Origin: Erinaceus europaeus
Taxonomy: Eukaryota > Chordata > Mammalia > Eulipotyphla > Erinaceidae
Assembly (NCBI RefSeq): GCF_950295315.1
Contig: NC_080168.1
Location: 75,743,519 to 75,807,518, forward strand
DNA: 64,000 nt
Direction: 5' to 3'
Both the position numbers and the translations under genes were made by a program. Positions 1 through 10,733 of the stretch are shown one piece after another. The notes beneath the pieces were generated by a model, which worked only from the letters and a program-made list of their open reading frames with translations, ran no database searches and was not told where the DNA came from. Within the stretch, counting starts at the first letter, position 1; every line of letters begins with the position of its first letter.

Positions 1-355
1 TTTCAAACACTGTTATACAGGGTTTACTTGCATTGTTTACCTATATAATTAATGGTATATTTTACAGAAGAGGAAGTACAGGTGCAAAGAAAGAAAGTAA
101 ATTGCTTATAGTCATACAGTGGGTAATGGGGTTTGTAGTAGATTGAATTTTCCTACATCTTCTCCAAGAAAGGCATATTCAAGTCGCAATCCTCGGTACA
201 TAGCAGTGATCATATTTAGAAAAGTGTCTTTGCAGATTTAATTAAGATAAGGACCTAAAATGAGTTCATTCTAAAGCAGAGTGGGGCCTAAAGCTAATTT
301 GAATCTCCTTATTAGAGACACACCCAGTAGAGGTCACACATTACCTTATGTGAGA
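1..355. other. no recognised feature
   Basis: AT-rich sequence with no convincing reading frame, repeat head or tail. It may be unique sequence or an old repeat beyond recognition by eye. Confidence 0.5.
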
Positions 356-497
356 ACCCAGACTCAGGCCCGAGTTCCTGCCTATAGGAGTGAAGCTTTG
401 CAAGTGGTGAAGCAGTGCTGCAGTTGTCACTCTGTCTTTCTCCTTATCTAACTCTCCCTCCATTCTCAATTTCTCTTTGTCTTATCAAGTAAAAGAG
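356..497 (+). mobile_element. SINE-II fragment, sense
   Basis: The segment contains the SINE-II core (GAAGCTTTGCAAGTGGTGAAGC, here quoted in parts: AAGCTTTGCAAGTGG then TGAAGCAGTGCTGCAG), followed by the CT-rich stretch and a short tail at about 485-497. The tRNA-like head is degraded; only a weak B-box relic (CCCGAGTTCC) is visible near 370. A purine-rich (GA) run follows the tail. Confidence 0.65.
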
Positions 498-697
498 AGA
501 AGGAGAGAAAGAGAGAGACACCAGAGGGAAGATGACCATATGAGGATGAAGACATATATCAAGTAATGTTTTCCTGTCTAGAAATAATATGGAGTTAGCA
601 AAAGATGCGAAGAGACAAGGAATGATTCTTTCCTGAAGCCTTATTCCTAAAATGTTAAAATCATCGTTGTGTTAGTAAGATGGTTTGTTGTTGTTTC

Positions 698-870
698 TTT
701 TCCTTCTTTCCTTCCTTCCTTCCTTCCTTCCTTCCTTCCTTCCTTCCTTCCTTCCTTCCTTCTTTCCTTGCTTCCTTCCTTCCTTCTTTCCTTGCTTCCT
801 TCCTTCTTCCTTCCCTCCTTCCCTCCCTCTCTTTCCCTCTCTCTCTATCTTTCTTTCTTTCTTTTTCTTT
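698..870. repeat. (CCTT)n/(CTTT)n microsatellite
   Basis: About 170 bp of near-continuous CCTT units grading into CTTT and CT-rich units. It abuts the T-rich tail side of an antisense SINE-IV at 873, the expected place for a microsatellite seeded by a SINE tail. The long open frames here (lysine/arginine/glutamate/glycine-rich on one strand, serine/phenylalanine/leucine-rich on the other) are artefacts of the repeat. Confidence 0.95.
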
Positions 871-872
871 TT

Positions 873-944
873 TACCGAGCACTGCTCAGGTCTGGCTTAT
901 GGTGGTTTGGGGGACTGAACCTGGGACCTTGGAGTCTTAAGCAT
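873..944 (-). mobile_element. SINE-IV fragment, antisense
   Basis: The plus strand shows the reverse complement of the SINE-IV 3' part (ACCGAGCACTGCTCAGG) and then of the B-box region (CTGAACCTGGGACC). The tRNA head ends near 944 with a degraded A box. Confidence 0.7.
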
Positions 945-1729
945 AGGAGTATCTTTACATAAAAATTACTCTATCTACCCCCAAGGATTGTTGTAAATAT
1001 TAGCTTTTCAAAAGTTACCCGGAAGTAGTTTAGCATAAATAACATTAAAAATATCTTTTAGAGAAAGGTAAAAGTACATTAGCAAGGATAATGTTACTAA
1101 AAAGTGAACACAGTACTAGAAGAACATAAGAACTTCCCACTTGAAAAGCTGAGATTTGTGGCATCATTATTAATAACAATCTCCCTTTTGGATCAGTATT
1201 TTCTGATATACTTAGGGTAAACTTGACTTGCTTCATAGAGATATTGGTTTAATGGGTTAAGTTAAACCTTCTCTGGACAATGCAGCATTTCCTAGCCACA
1301 ATTAAATTATTATACTCATGAAAAAAATTTTGTTCTATAAAATAATCTCTCAATTCCACTGATTTATAATGAACACTGTAAACAGTTTTTAAAAAGATAA
1401 TTGTTTGGAGATAGAGAAGAATCTCTGGACAAAACTGCCTCTTCTCTTGTCTTGCTTCTAGGACACTAGCTCAGCACACAGCAGCCCAGCTAGCTGGCTC
1501 AGGAGTCACACTGTTCTATGTAACTAGTTAGCTCAACTTTCTCTGATAGGGATCAAAGAGCCTTAGTAGAAGAGGATGTGAATACCATAGCCACAATCCC
1601 AATCTACCTATGTGAGCATCTGGAGCAGTTACTAACATTTATTTTTCATGTTCAGTAAAGTTTACCTTTATTTGAGCAAATTATCTCAGTCTCTGATGTC
1701 TCTCCTAAAGTCTTTTTTTAATGCACTTT
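945..1729. other. no recognised feature
   Basis: AT-rich stretch. Open frames here are short (63 codons or fewer) and have no protein-like features. No SINE head, L1 tail or microsatellite longer than about 20 bp was seen. Confidence 0.5.
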
Positions 1730-1933
1730 TAAAAATCTTTTATTTATTATTGGATAGAGACAGAGACCAGTTGAGAATGGAGGGGGATACAGACAGGGAA
1801 AGAGACAGAGAGATACCTGCAGTCATATTTCACCACTCATGAAGCTTCCCCCCTATAGATGGGGACCAGGGGCTTGAACCAGGGTCCTTGCACACTATAT
1901 TGTGTGCACTCAACCAGATGCTCCACTGGTCCT
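1730..1933 (-). mobile_element. SINE-II, antisense, near full length
   Basis: Read on the minus strand this has the tRNA-like head, a B box (GGTTCAAGCCCC near 1870-1882), the CTTCATGAGTGGTGAAATATG core variant, a CT-rich stretch and the ATCCAATAATAAATAAAAG tail ending near 1730. Several substitutions mark it as an older copy. Confidence 0.85.
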
Positions 1934-2289
1934 TTCTCCTAAATTCTGATTCTACATTTGTGCCAGATCCTTGCAGACCCACCCTTCCCTTCAACTGAGT
2001 CCCCCTCCTTACCTACTCACATACATAGTTTTTCTGTTTGCTGGGTTTAAATGTGTTTAGTGTAACCCAGTTTTTAGTTTGTTTTTACCCTCTTCCAACT
2101 TGAACCCAACATGTGTAGTCTCCAAATTACTCATGCTCTTATGGATAATACCAATTACCTGGAATCAAGTTTATAATTTTACCATTATATTTGACTCTGC
2201 CCAAACCACATACATACATACATACATTGTACTTCCAATGTGTTTACCTGCGGTAATGTTTTTCAAATGCAAACTACCCTTTTCCATTC
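1934..2289. other. no recognised gene; short (CATA)n
   Basis: Nothing gene-like. A short run of CATA units lies at about 2205-2225. The segment may belong to the L2-like relic that follows, but I see no alignable motif. Confidence 0.4.
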
Positions 2290-2449
2290 CCACTGTCATT
2301 ATTCACCAAGGTTAAGTGGTAACACTACCTCCTGCCTAGACTACTAAAACAATACTTTAACTGACCGGTTAGACTCTTCTTCACTTCATACACTTGCACT
2401 CACAATTTGACCCTCAATTGATCTTCAGATGAATTAAATCTTCTTCCCA

Positions 2450-2590
2450 CAGAGATAAAGAATAAGGAAGCTTCCAGTGGAGAGTATGGGACACAGAACT
2501 CTGGTGGTGGGAACTATATGGAATTGTACTCCTGCTACCTTACAATCTTGTTACTCATTATTAAATCACTAATAAAAAAATTTAAAAAGT
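2450..2590 (+). mobile_element. L1-C 3' end (tail fragment)
   Basis: A 140-nt 5'-truncated copy of the type-C 3' UTR: AATAAGGAAGCTTCCAGTGG, TCTGGTGGTGGGAACTATAT, then ATTAAATCACTAATAAAAAA as tail. It matches the ends of the copies at 42285-42590 and 61086-62636. Confidence 0.85.
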
Positions 2591-2795
2591 TGTTGGTGTA
2601 TTGCACCAAAGTAACAGAGTCTTGGGGTGTGGGGGGAATACAGGTCCAGAAAGGATGACAGAGGATCTAGTGGGGGTTTTCCTGTTATGTGGAAAACTGA
2701 GAAATTTATGCATGTACAAACTATTGCATTCACTGTCGAATATAAAACATTAATCCTCCAGTAAATAAATTAAAAAAAAAGTTTAAAGTACCTGA
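2591..2795 (+). mobile_element. L1-D 3' end, directly after the L1-C tail
   Basis: It begins exactly at the A-rich end of the preceding L1-C with TTGGTGTATTGCACCAAAG, carries GTGGAAAACTGAGAAA and ATGTACAAACTATTGCATT, and ends in CCAGTAAATAAATTAAAAAAA. This is the unrelated type-D 3' UTR seen also at 24290-24517. Integration into the older A-rich tail is the likely history. Confidence 0.85.
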
Positions 2796-3090
2796 AAAAA
2801 GATTTTTTTTAAAGTTAAACCTTCTTAACTTGTCACTGATGTTATATTACAGTGTATCAACATAACTTTTCCAACATAGTCCCCATTACTGCTTTTTCAC
2901 ACAAGCATATACCAGCAATTCCTCTCTAGACAACAGCCCTCCTACTGGTTATTTCCATACTCCTCTTATTCCACCTCCACAGCATACAAAATATGGTCTC
3001 CCTTTCTGCATCTGTCTACATTTTATTCCACACAAACTTTTCAGATGCCACCTGTCATAGCATTCTAGCACTCCTACCCAAGGAAGAGAT

Positions 3091-3480
3091 TAAATGTTAC
3101 ATGACATGAACATTGAGAAAAAAGGTGGCAGGTCCATCTCTCAAGGTTTTTTATGTTGGAGAGACAGACTAGCAGACAAACATCCACATCAGGGCTGATA
3201 TAAAATTAGAAGCTTACATTGTTACATAAAGGGCATCTGATCAGGCTGACCAAGAGAAAATAAGAACAAAAAGCAGGGCTCCAAAGAGGGCTTACTAATT
3301 CTGAAGAAGGATAAATGTGTCAACTTAAAAACTATTGACATAGTTCTGTCTGGTTGTTTAGTAGCTGTTCTGTTTTGGCCTTGTTTTGGAATGCAGTTTG
3401 GCTGGAGTTTTCCAGCATCTGCTCTGACACTCTGGCCTACATCCACTCTGACTGGTCAGACTCCACCATTTTATTTATTA
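3091..3480. other. no recognised feature
   Basis: A 74-codon open frame on the minus strand (3222-3446) has no recognisable domain or signal. No repeat motif was identified. Confidence 0.45.
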
Positions 3481-3482
3481 TA

Positions 3483-3587
3483 TACTTAAAAATTTAACCA
3501 GAACACTGCTCAGCTCTAGATTATGGTGGTGCCAAGCACCACTGGTACCTCAGGCTATTGCTCTCCTGATAGTGCTATCTCCCCAGT
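3483..3587 (-). mobile_element. SINE-IV-like element, antisense
   Basis: The plus strand reads ACCAGAACACTGCTCAGCTC and TTATGGTGGT, the reverse of the SINE-IV 3' part. The head is diverged. A (GTTT)n run follows at 3603-3625. Confidence 0.55.
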
Positions 3588-3644
3588 CATTCCCTGAAGT
3601 TTTTTTGTTTGTTTGTTTGTTTTTTACTAAAATAGATAAAGGGG

Positions 3645-3720
3645 GAAATTAAGGGGCAGAGACATAACTCACCTGAAGGATACCTGTTTTAGCATAAGCA
3701 TGACCCATTTTTCTAGTCCC
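3645..3720 (+). mobile_element. possible tRNA-derived SINE-V head
   Basis: GGGGCAGAGACATAACTCACC could hold an A-box relic, and about 50 nt downstream a degraded B-box-like stretch (CATGACCCATTTTTCTAGTCC) precedes an A/T-rich end. A similar arrangement lies at 9255-9465. Weak; it may be chance. Confidence 0.25.
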
Positions 3721-4099
3721 TATTAAATTACATGGAGTACTACAGCATAAAGGAAACTGGTTAGGTGGTGTTTTTCCCTCTTCCTTCCTGTACTTCTCTG
3801 TCTGTCTTTCTCTATTTTAAAAGGTTGGCCCAGAGTCATGAAATACTTGTGACAAAACAACAATGGAAATGTGGAACTGATAGAGCCAGTGAGGACTAGA
3901 CTAAACATCATCTGAGCAGAGCTCCCCTCAATTCTTCCCAACATTGCCATTCTTTCAGCATCTCAGGATTGAACTTCTCACTTGAAAATAATGTTCACAA
4001 GAAAGTTTGTGGGGTTTTTTTTGTTTGTTTGTTTGTTTACCTTCAAAGTGTTTCTTACGCTCATAATTTCACCCAATTCTGCAAGTTTCAATGTTTCTG

Positions 4100-4240
4100 C
4101 ATTCCTTTTTTTTTAATTGCTTATTTATTTTTTTCATTGGAACTCTGCTTAGCTCTGGCTACTGGTAGTTCTGGGAATCAAACCCAGGTCTTCCTTGCAA
4201 GTAAATGCCATTTGCTAGTACTGCACAGCCTCTCTCCATT
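4100..4240 (-). mobile_element. old SINE, antisense (SINE-IV-like)
   Basis: A T-rich start, TGGAACTCTGCTTAGCTCTG and a reverse B-box-like GAATCAAACCCAGG are in the same order as in SINE-IV antisense copies. Strongly diverged. Confidence 0.5.
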
Positions 4241-5927
4241 CCTTTTTTCTTGTACCTTCAAAACCTTACTCTCAGCTTCAAATTCCTGGGCATACAATTG
4301 ACAATGAGAGTGAAATAATGGGGTCCTATAGATTTAACGAATGACTTATACATTGAGCAGGAAAATACTCACCCCTAGATACCCCTTTTCTTCCAGAAGA
4401 GAGAATTTCTTCCTGATGACATGTCTTTCTCCAGTTGTTGGCATTTGTTCTTTGTGTACTCTCCTCCAAGCCTGGATTCCTGGCACACAAATAAGCCCAG
4501 AGACCATGCTGGAATTACTAAAAGAGTTACTGTTCAACTTGACAGTCTTGCTATTGTTGCTGAATTTTTACCAGCAAGTCAAATGACAGTTGGAGAAGCT
4601 AGTGGAGAAAATGTTTCTAAGATCAGAATAACATATGTTCATTATCCAAGTTTAGATGGGCTGGAAACTCAAATTGATTGAGTCCTGGTGAGGTCAAACA
4701 TCAACAGACTCTCTCAGCACATTGTCAATATTTCTTACATGAAGTTTTGCTGTTTTTTGAAGAATAGTTTGTATGATCAGTGGTAAAGTGGAGGCAAATA
4801 AGTGCCTTATTTAGGAATATGTGTTTGACCTGTGCAGTACACAGAGGTCTAGGCCACTTTGGCGCAGTCCTTTCTCTGGTTCAAAATTTAGGTGAAATGC
4901 AAGCAAGACTACTTCCCTTAGGGTTGTGACTAGTGGCGCTAGTAATTAACTTCACTGCTCATTATTTCCCACTGGTTTGTCCCTTTTCTCTGCACATTTT
5001 GGATCAAGAATGTAGGGCTGGCATAGGTGTTCTCTAGTCTATTGGCACTCTATTGTTTCTTCAAGAAATTTACCTTAGTAAGACAAAACAAAACTCAAGA
5101 GAGTTTAGGATAATATGATATGTCTTATAAGTGTTTCAATCTTATGGTTGTTGTAAGTTGAGTTCCTATTCAATTTTCATAGTTTCAAAGCTTTTTGCCA
5201 CAATCTATATTTATCTTCTTCTTCCTTGATATTAAAGCTTAAGCTCCCAACTCTGACTAGTTAATGTTCAGGAGATGCTTCTCCTACATAATTAGTACTT
5301 TAAAAATTCAGACTGTTCCTGACTGATCGGTTCACTCTTATACAAGTGGCTCTTATTCCTGATATGTATTCAATATTTTCCTATGGAAAATTTTAGACCA
5401 CCTATCATGGGGAAATAAACTTTACTCATGTGACAACTGTCTTGTAAATCATTATCCTCACCTCCTCCCATAAAAGTGATTTGGAAAAACAAAGCAATAT
5501 TTGCAGGTCTGAAATTTAGCATCTTTCACTTGAATAAATAGTCATTTCACCTTGAGAGGGCATAGTTGCCATTGGTCTCATTACTTTATACCTCCCCACT
5601 GCCTTGTGTCCATTCATCATTATTTTTGTGCTTGCTTTCTTTGCTCTTAAGGTACCACTCAACAGGGAACATCCTAACTCAAAATTGTTGCAAATCCTTT
5701 TTGGAAATTGGCCATAAATGAAAACAAAGACAACAAACACAAATAACCCCCAAACAAAAGTCTATTCATATTTCTGAATCAGATTCTAAAGTTGCATTTT
5801 CATTGTCCTTCCTGATCCCCTCAGGCAAGGCAGGCCACTTCCTCTCCATGCCCCTAAGGAGTGTGGTCATATACTGGCAGCTTCTCACATGGGGTCGATC
5901 ACAAGTTGTAAACTATGGGAGGGATAG
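4241..5927. other. apparently unique sequence, 1.7 kb
   Basis: No L1, SINE head or microsatellite was recognised. An open stretch at about 4421-4681 (86 codons, plus) reads as plausible-looking protein (KRVTVQLDSLAIVAEFLPAS) but has no known motif, and another frame is open over the same stretch. I do not call it a gene. Confidence 0.5.
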
Positions 5928-5942
5928 AACTGGGATGATTCT

Positions 5943-6138
5943 CTTTTTTTAATTTATTTTTATTTTTAAAATCTTTATTTGTTGGATAGAGACAGAAATA
6001 GAGAGGGAACTGAGTGATAGAGAGGGAGAGAGACACCTGCAGCACTGCTTCACCACTTGTGAAGCTTTCGAACCTGGGTCTTTGTCTTTGAGCACTGTAA
6101 CATGTGCGTTCAAACAGGTGTGCCACCACCTGGCTCCA
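5943..6138 (-). mobile_element. SINE-II, antisense, with 15-bp TSD
   Basis: Full order on the minus strand: head with GGTGGTGGCACACC-type motif (reverse at 6121-6135), core, CT-rich stretch, ATCCAACAAATAAAG tail. It is flanked by AACTGGGATGATTCT (5928-5942) and AACTGGGATGGTTCT (6139-6153), one mismatch. About 20 nt of the core after AAGCTT are missing. Confidence 0.92.
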
Positions 6139-6461
6139 AACTGGGATGGTTCTTATAGCTACTTTCTTATCCAGTACATGTCTAGCACATCCCTACAAGG
6201 AAAGTCCAACTGTCCCAGAATGCTCTCCATTTGACTAGCAGCCCCCATGCAACCCCACTTTTAGAGGATGCCCCATTCCCCATCACTTAATGCTGTAAAG
6301 AGAAGGATTTTCTTTCAAAAACCACAGGTTCTTGCTCAGTGACTTTAAACCATGCATTCATTTCATTGTCATCCTTTTTGCTTTCAGAAAATCGCCATGA
6401 CCTAAGTAAGATATCTTTTCCCCCCTATAATTTGCATTGTGGCTGCTACAAGCTTAGGTAT

Positions 6462-6504
<43 letters not shown>

Positions 6505-6567
6505 TCCTTTTGTTACCCTTGTTTATTGTTGTTGTAGTTATTTTTAAATTTTTTATTTAAGAAAGGA

Positions 6568-7005
6568 TTAGTGAACAAAAACATAAGGTAGGAGGGGTAC
6601 AACTCCACACAATTCCCACCACCCAATCCCCATAACCCACCCCCTCCCATGGTAGCTTTCCCATTCTCTAGCCCTCTGGGAGCATGGACCCAGGGTCATT
6701 GAGGGTTGCAGAAGGTAGAAGGTCTGGCTTCTGTAATTGCTTCCCCGCTGAACATGGGCGTTGACTGGTTGGTCCATACTCCCAGTCTGCCTCTCTCTTT
6801 CCCTAGTAATGTGTGTCTCTGGGGAAGCTGAGCTCCAGGACACATTGGTGGGGTCTTCAATCCAGGGAAGCCTAGCCAGCATCCTGGTGGCATCTGGAAC
6901 CTGGTGATTGAAAAGAGAGTTAACATATGAAGCCAAACAATTTGTTGAGCAATCATGGATCCCAAGCTTGGAATAGTGGAGAGGAAGTGTTAGGGAGGTA
7001 CTCAC
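6568..7005 (-). other. open 145-codon frame inside L1-A 3' UTR
   Basis: On the sense strand of the L1, 3' of the ORF2 stop, one frame stays open for 145 codons (MSTSLTLPLHYSKLG ... WWELCGVVPLLPYVFVH). The copy at 18562-18999 has a frame of exactly the same length and position. No known domain; composition rich in S, P, W, R. Differences between the two look neutral (see findings), and other frames are partly open too, so coding function is unproven. Confidence 0.3.
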
Positions 7006-7887
7006 TGCAAACTCTAGTGTACTTCTGCTTTCAGGTATATATTTTGCAGTAGTTTATGGATACGTGTGCACATAAGCTCTCTCTCACAGAAACTGGTGTA
7101 TATCTAGATTATGGGACTTTGTTAGAAAGTGAACTACCTGAGATGAAATTAGAGTGTACTATAAAAGGAAAGGTCTCACCCGAGTAATGAAGTTGAAGGG
7201 TTGTCATTCCACACGTGAAGTCTCTGGACACAGTCTGAGGTGAAGCATGTTGAGGTGGCAATCGTTGCTTTGGTTAGGTTGTGATCGGCGGATGCAATAT
7301 TATTTGGTTTGGATTAGGAGATGCATATGGGAAAGTGGGCCCTATCCAAGGGTTCCAGGACTGGGGGAAGTAGGGGCTCTATAGTGAAGATGTGAGGTTC
7401 CTGCTGTCTTAGGGTTCAAAAAGACAATCGATAGTTAGTATTATCATCACATTATTTGTTAATTGGGTTAACTTTGAAAAGTCCCTTTGTTATGGTTTGC
7501 TGTACAGTACCCAGTATCTTGTATATAGCTGTGCTATTGGATGCTTCTAATCTACTTGGTCTAGGCTTTTGAGAGAGTCCGCATATCAAATACATAGCCT
7601 ATATATTAAAAAGATTCAGTTTGTCTTTTGAGAAACTTTGAGACATACAAATGATTTCCCCCTCTCATATTAATTAACTACTGATTTATATGTCTACATT
7701 TTGCTAGGAGTGTACATAAACACCATTCCCACCACCAAAGGACTGTGACCCATCCCTCCCGCCCACTTCCACCCCCCACTGGCCCAGGAAGCTACATGTC
7801 TACCCCTCACCACTGGGTTTTTACTTTGGTGCCCTGCTTACAATTTGATCAGGTCCTGCTTTTAGTTTCCCTTTCAGATCTTCTTAG

Positions 7888-8430
7888 TCAGCTTCTGTTG
7901 ATGAGTGGGATCATCCCATACTCATCTTTATCTTTCTGACTTAGTTCACTTAACATAATTCCTTCTAGGTCTGTCCAAGATGGGTCAGAGAAGGTGGGTT
8001 CATTGTTCTTGATAGCTGCATAGTATTCCATTGTGTATATATACCACAGCTTTCTTAGCCACTCATCTGTTGTTGGGCACCTGGTTTGCTTCCAGGTTTT
8101 AGCTATTATGAATTGTGCTGTTATGAACATAGGAGTACACACCTCTTTTTGGTTGGGTGTTATGGAGTCCTTGGGGTATAACCCCAGGAGAGGAATTACT
8201 GGGTCATATGGAAGGTCCATGTCTAGCCTTCTGAGAGTTTTCCAGACTGCTCTCTACAGAGGCTATACCAATTTACATTCCCACCAGCAATGTAAAAGGG
8301 TTCCTCTGTCCCCACATCCTCTCCAGCATTTGTTGCTACTGTCCTTTTTGATGTATGCCATTCTTACAGGAGTGAGGTGGTATCTTAGTGTTGTCTTAAT
8401 TTGCATTTCTCTGACAATCAGTGACCTAGA
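7888..8430 (-). pseudogene. L1 ORF2 C-terminal fragment
   Basis: The last ~110 codons (8220-7888) are open and end at a stop. They read as the typical L1 ORF2 C-terminus: MDLPYDPVIPLLGLYPKDS, FIIAKTWKQTRCPTTDEWL, LWYIYTMEYYAAIKNNEP and ELSQKDKDEYGM. Upstream codons to 8430 (the cysteine-rich region) contain frame breaks. No endonuclease or reverse transcriptase part is present, so the element is a dead 3' fragment. Confidence 0.93.
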
Positions 8431-8721
8431 GTATTTATTTATTTATTTATTTATTTATCTATCCTTTTGTTACCCTTGTTTATTGTTGTTGTAGTTATTG
8501 ATGTTGTCCTTGTTAGATAGGAGAGAGAGAAATGAGAGAGGAGGGGAAGACAGAGAGGGGGAGAGAAAGATATACATCTGCAGACCTGCTTCACAGCCTG
8601 TAAAGCAACTCCCTGCAAGTGGGGAGCTGGGGGATCAAACCGTGATCCTTATGCCGGGGTCCTTGCGCTTTGCTCCACGTGCGCTTAACCGGCTGTGCTG
8701 CCGCCCACTCCAAGCATAGGT

Positions 8722-9254
8722 TCATATTTTATGCCTGGAATTGTGATTTGTGCATTTGCTAGATGAACTTGCGGAAAAGGCATATTTCTGTGACTTGCCC
8801 CTGAATAGTGGTTAATACCGAGAAAACTATAATATATGCTTTGTCATTCATATCTGTAGTGGATGAAAAACATCCCTTGCTTTGCTAGAAAATAGAAATC
8901 AGTATTGTGTTTTGATTGGCACTGTTCACTCCAAACCAACTCTGATGGCCAGTGTGAAGTATGGGATGTAATCATACAAGCTGCTGACTCATCCAGAGGA
9001 CTTAAAACAAAGGGATTAATATTTTTAACCAAACCAGCAGAATTTAATTTAGTTTGACTGTGAAGTTATAATACCTGGATACCTAAACATTTAAGGAGAA
9101 AGAAATACAATCACGGAGAGTCAGGACTCAAGAAGTTGAATATGTCAGTGGTAACTGCAAATAGTCTGAATCAGCCTGTCAGGTTGCACAACTGAGGGCT
9201 TCAAACATTGTATTTTATAGGTTGAAGCTTAGCTAAAGTATAGAGTAGGAACTC
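8722..9254. other. no recognised feature
   Basis: A 62-codon minus-strand open frame (8844-9032) has no known motif. No repeat was identified. Confidence 0.45.
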
Positions 9255-9465
9255 AAAAGAAAATTCACCTGGCAGGGGACCTGCCTTGCTATATGTGAGA
9301 CCCATGTTTGATCCCTGGACTAACACTTAGGAGTGGTACAGCAGCCAGCAGATATGGTACTTCACTGTCTGTCTGTCTGTCTGTCTCCTCACCATACAAA
9401 AATGTCAGTCTGAAACAGTGAAATCAAGCTTGCATGAGGTCCCACAAGACTAAATAAATAAATTA
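9255..9465 (+). mobile_element. possible SINE-V with (CTGT)n and A-rich end
   Basis: CACCTGGCAGGGGACCTGCC, then a B-box-like TGTTTGATCCCTGG, a (CTGT)n run near 9367-9386 and an AAATAAATAAATTAAAATAT end. The layout fits a tRNA-derived SINE of a family different from I-IV; no clear TSD. Confidence 0.45.
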
Positions 9466-9581
9466 AAATATAGAGTAGTATTTATGAAATTAATTCATCA
9501 GAGGTGTTTCTAAAATACACAAATTCAGTAGATCTAGTGGAGCAATATATAAAATGTAAATAAATTTTACAGGTGATTCTT

Positions 9582-9812
9582 TTCTCCTTCTTCTCCTCCT
9601 CCTCCTCCTCCTCCTCCTTCTCCTTCTTCTTCTTCTTTTTGAAAGAAGGAGGTATAATGGGACAGAAAAAAGAGAAACACCTGCAGAGCACTATAGCACT
9701 GCTTCACCACTTGTGAAGCTTCCTTCCTGCAGTTGGTGACTGGGGGCTTGAACTCAGATCCCTGAACATAATAACATGTGTGCTCAACTGAGTGTACTAC
9801 TATCTGGTCCTT
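9582..9812 (-). mobile_element. SINE-II, antisense, with 12-bp TSD
   Basis: Flanked by identical CAGGTGATTCTT at 9570-9581 and 9815-9826. The body runs from the expanded CTC/CTT microsatellite (9582-9640) through core and B box (reverse of GCTTGAACTCAG) to the head near 9812. The microsatellite has replaced the usual A-rich tail and CT stretch junction. Confidence 0.9.
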
Positions 9813-9826
9813 TCCAGGTGATTCTT

Positions 9827-9997
9827 ATGAATAGGCGAGTCTGGAAAAAATGTTGTTCCAAAGAAAGAGATCAAATTATTTTGTGGTAGAAAAATATGAG
9901 AACGTCTCAAGATCCAGGTAAAAATTTAGCAGAGTTACTGTCTATAGTGCGGGTGGAGTCCTCAGGAGGTGATATTTACTAGGTGGTAATATATGGG

Positions 9998-10042
<45 letters not shown>

Positions 10043-10245
10043 TTTAGTTCAACACAGGTCAATAATTTTATAGCCTCCTTAGGCTTAAATCAGTGCTTTG
10101 GGACAATAACTTATAAAAGTGTGGAAGATTTATACCATGCGAAGAGAAACCAGAGCATGGGGCAACAGCTTAGAACTTCAAGTACTCCTCCCTTTTTTGG
10201 AACTATCTCAGGCAGTGTTAAAGTAAGTGGAAATTGGCTCGCATA
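9827..10245. other. no recognised gene; (AC)n microsatellite
   Basis: An (AC)n run of about 38 nt lies at 9999-10036. An 87-codon plus-strand frame (9983-10246) runs through it and shows no protein features. Confidence 0.6.
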
Positions 10246-10249
10246 ATCT

Positions 10250-10440
10250 GGGAATGAGGATAAAGTAGGTCTGGTCTAGTACTGGAATTTGAGTTTTGTT
10301 ATATGTTCAAGAGAGCTAGGACATAATGGTTTCACTCATATGTAGAATATAGGTGACTAAAACATAGAAAAGTAATCAATTGGGAAACTGTATTTTACTG
10401 TTGACTGTAAACCATCAATCCCCCAATAAATATATATACA
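10250..10440 (+). mobile_element. old L1 3' tail
   Basis: Contains ATGGTTTCACTCATATGTAG (start of the L1 sequence just after ORF2 in older elements) and then GTTGACTGTAAACCATCAAT and CCCCCAATAAATATATATAC, the type-D end. Internal parts are deleted. Confidence 0.65.
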
Positions 10441-10733
10441 TTTTTTGCCTGCAGGGTTATCACTGGGGCTTGGTGCCTGCACTACGAATCCACTGCTCCT
10501 GAAGTCCATTTCCTTTTTCTAATTTTTGTTGCCTTTGTTGTTATTACTGGATAGGACAGAGAGAGATCGAGAGAGGAGGGGGAAAACAGAGAGGAGGAGA
10601 GAAAGATAGACACCTGCAAATCTGCTTATGAAGTGACCCCTCTGCAGGTGCCCAGGACTCAAGCCAGGATCCTTGCACTGGTACTTGCACTACACACTAC
10701 ATGCACTTAACCAGGTGCACTACTGCCAGGCCC
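10441..10733 (-). mobile_element. SINE-I long form, antisense
   Basis: The plus strand opens with the reverse of the long-form block (CTGCAGGGTTATCACTGGGG and AATCCACTGCTCCTG), then the body with GGATAGGACAGAG, the core and a head near 10720. B box is degraded. Confidence 0.85.

Larger units (their letters stand above)
2290..3090 (+). mobile_element. L2-like relic, split by L1 tails
   Basis: The stretch 2320-2450 (GCCTAGACTACTAAAACAAT, then a tract like 'ctgaccggttagactc' and TGATCTTCAGATGAATTAAA) resembles the well-known L2 pattern of a one-exon-like run rich in CTNC and TGATCTT. The stretch 2800-3080 continues with TTTTCAGATGCCACCTGTC, like the L2 segment AAATGCCACCTCCTC. Two L1 3' ends (2450-2795) sit between them. 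The match is from memory and by eye only. Confidence 0.35.
6542..8431 (-). mobile_element. L1-A, 5'-truncated, inside a SINE-I
   Basis: Minus-strand L1: 5' end cut within ORF2 at about 8431, ORF2 C-terminus to 7888, then about 1.3 kb of type-A 3' UTR ending in an A-rich tail at 6542-6560. Flanking copies of the SINE tail segment form a very long TSD. The 3' UTR matches the copies at 17137-18377 and 18541-19880. Confidence 0.93.
6450..8721 (-). mobile_element. SINE-I, antisense, split by an L1-A
   Basis: The tail and the ACAACAA side lie at 6460-6541; the rest of the body, including CT-rich stretch, core, B box and head, lies at 8432-8711. Outside duplications are AAGCTTAGGT (6450-6459) and AAGCATAGGT (8712-8721). 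The about 60-80 nt at 6460-6541 and 8432-8499 are the same part of the SINE, duplicated when the L1 between them inserted. Confidence 0.9.

Noticed and set aside
661..962. Overlapping open frames rich in KEGR or FLPS
   Set aside because: They are translations of a CCTT microsatellite, open in several frames because the repeat has no stop codon.
4421..4681. 86-codon frame with KRVTVQLDSLAIVAEFLPAS
   Set aside because: Looks protein-like, but a second frame is open in the same place and no family could be recognised; possible but unsupported.
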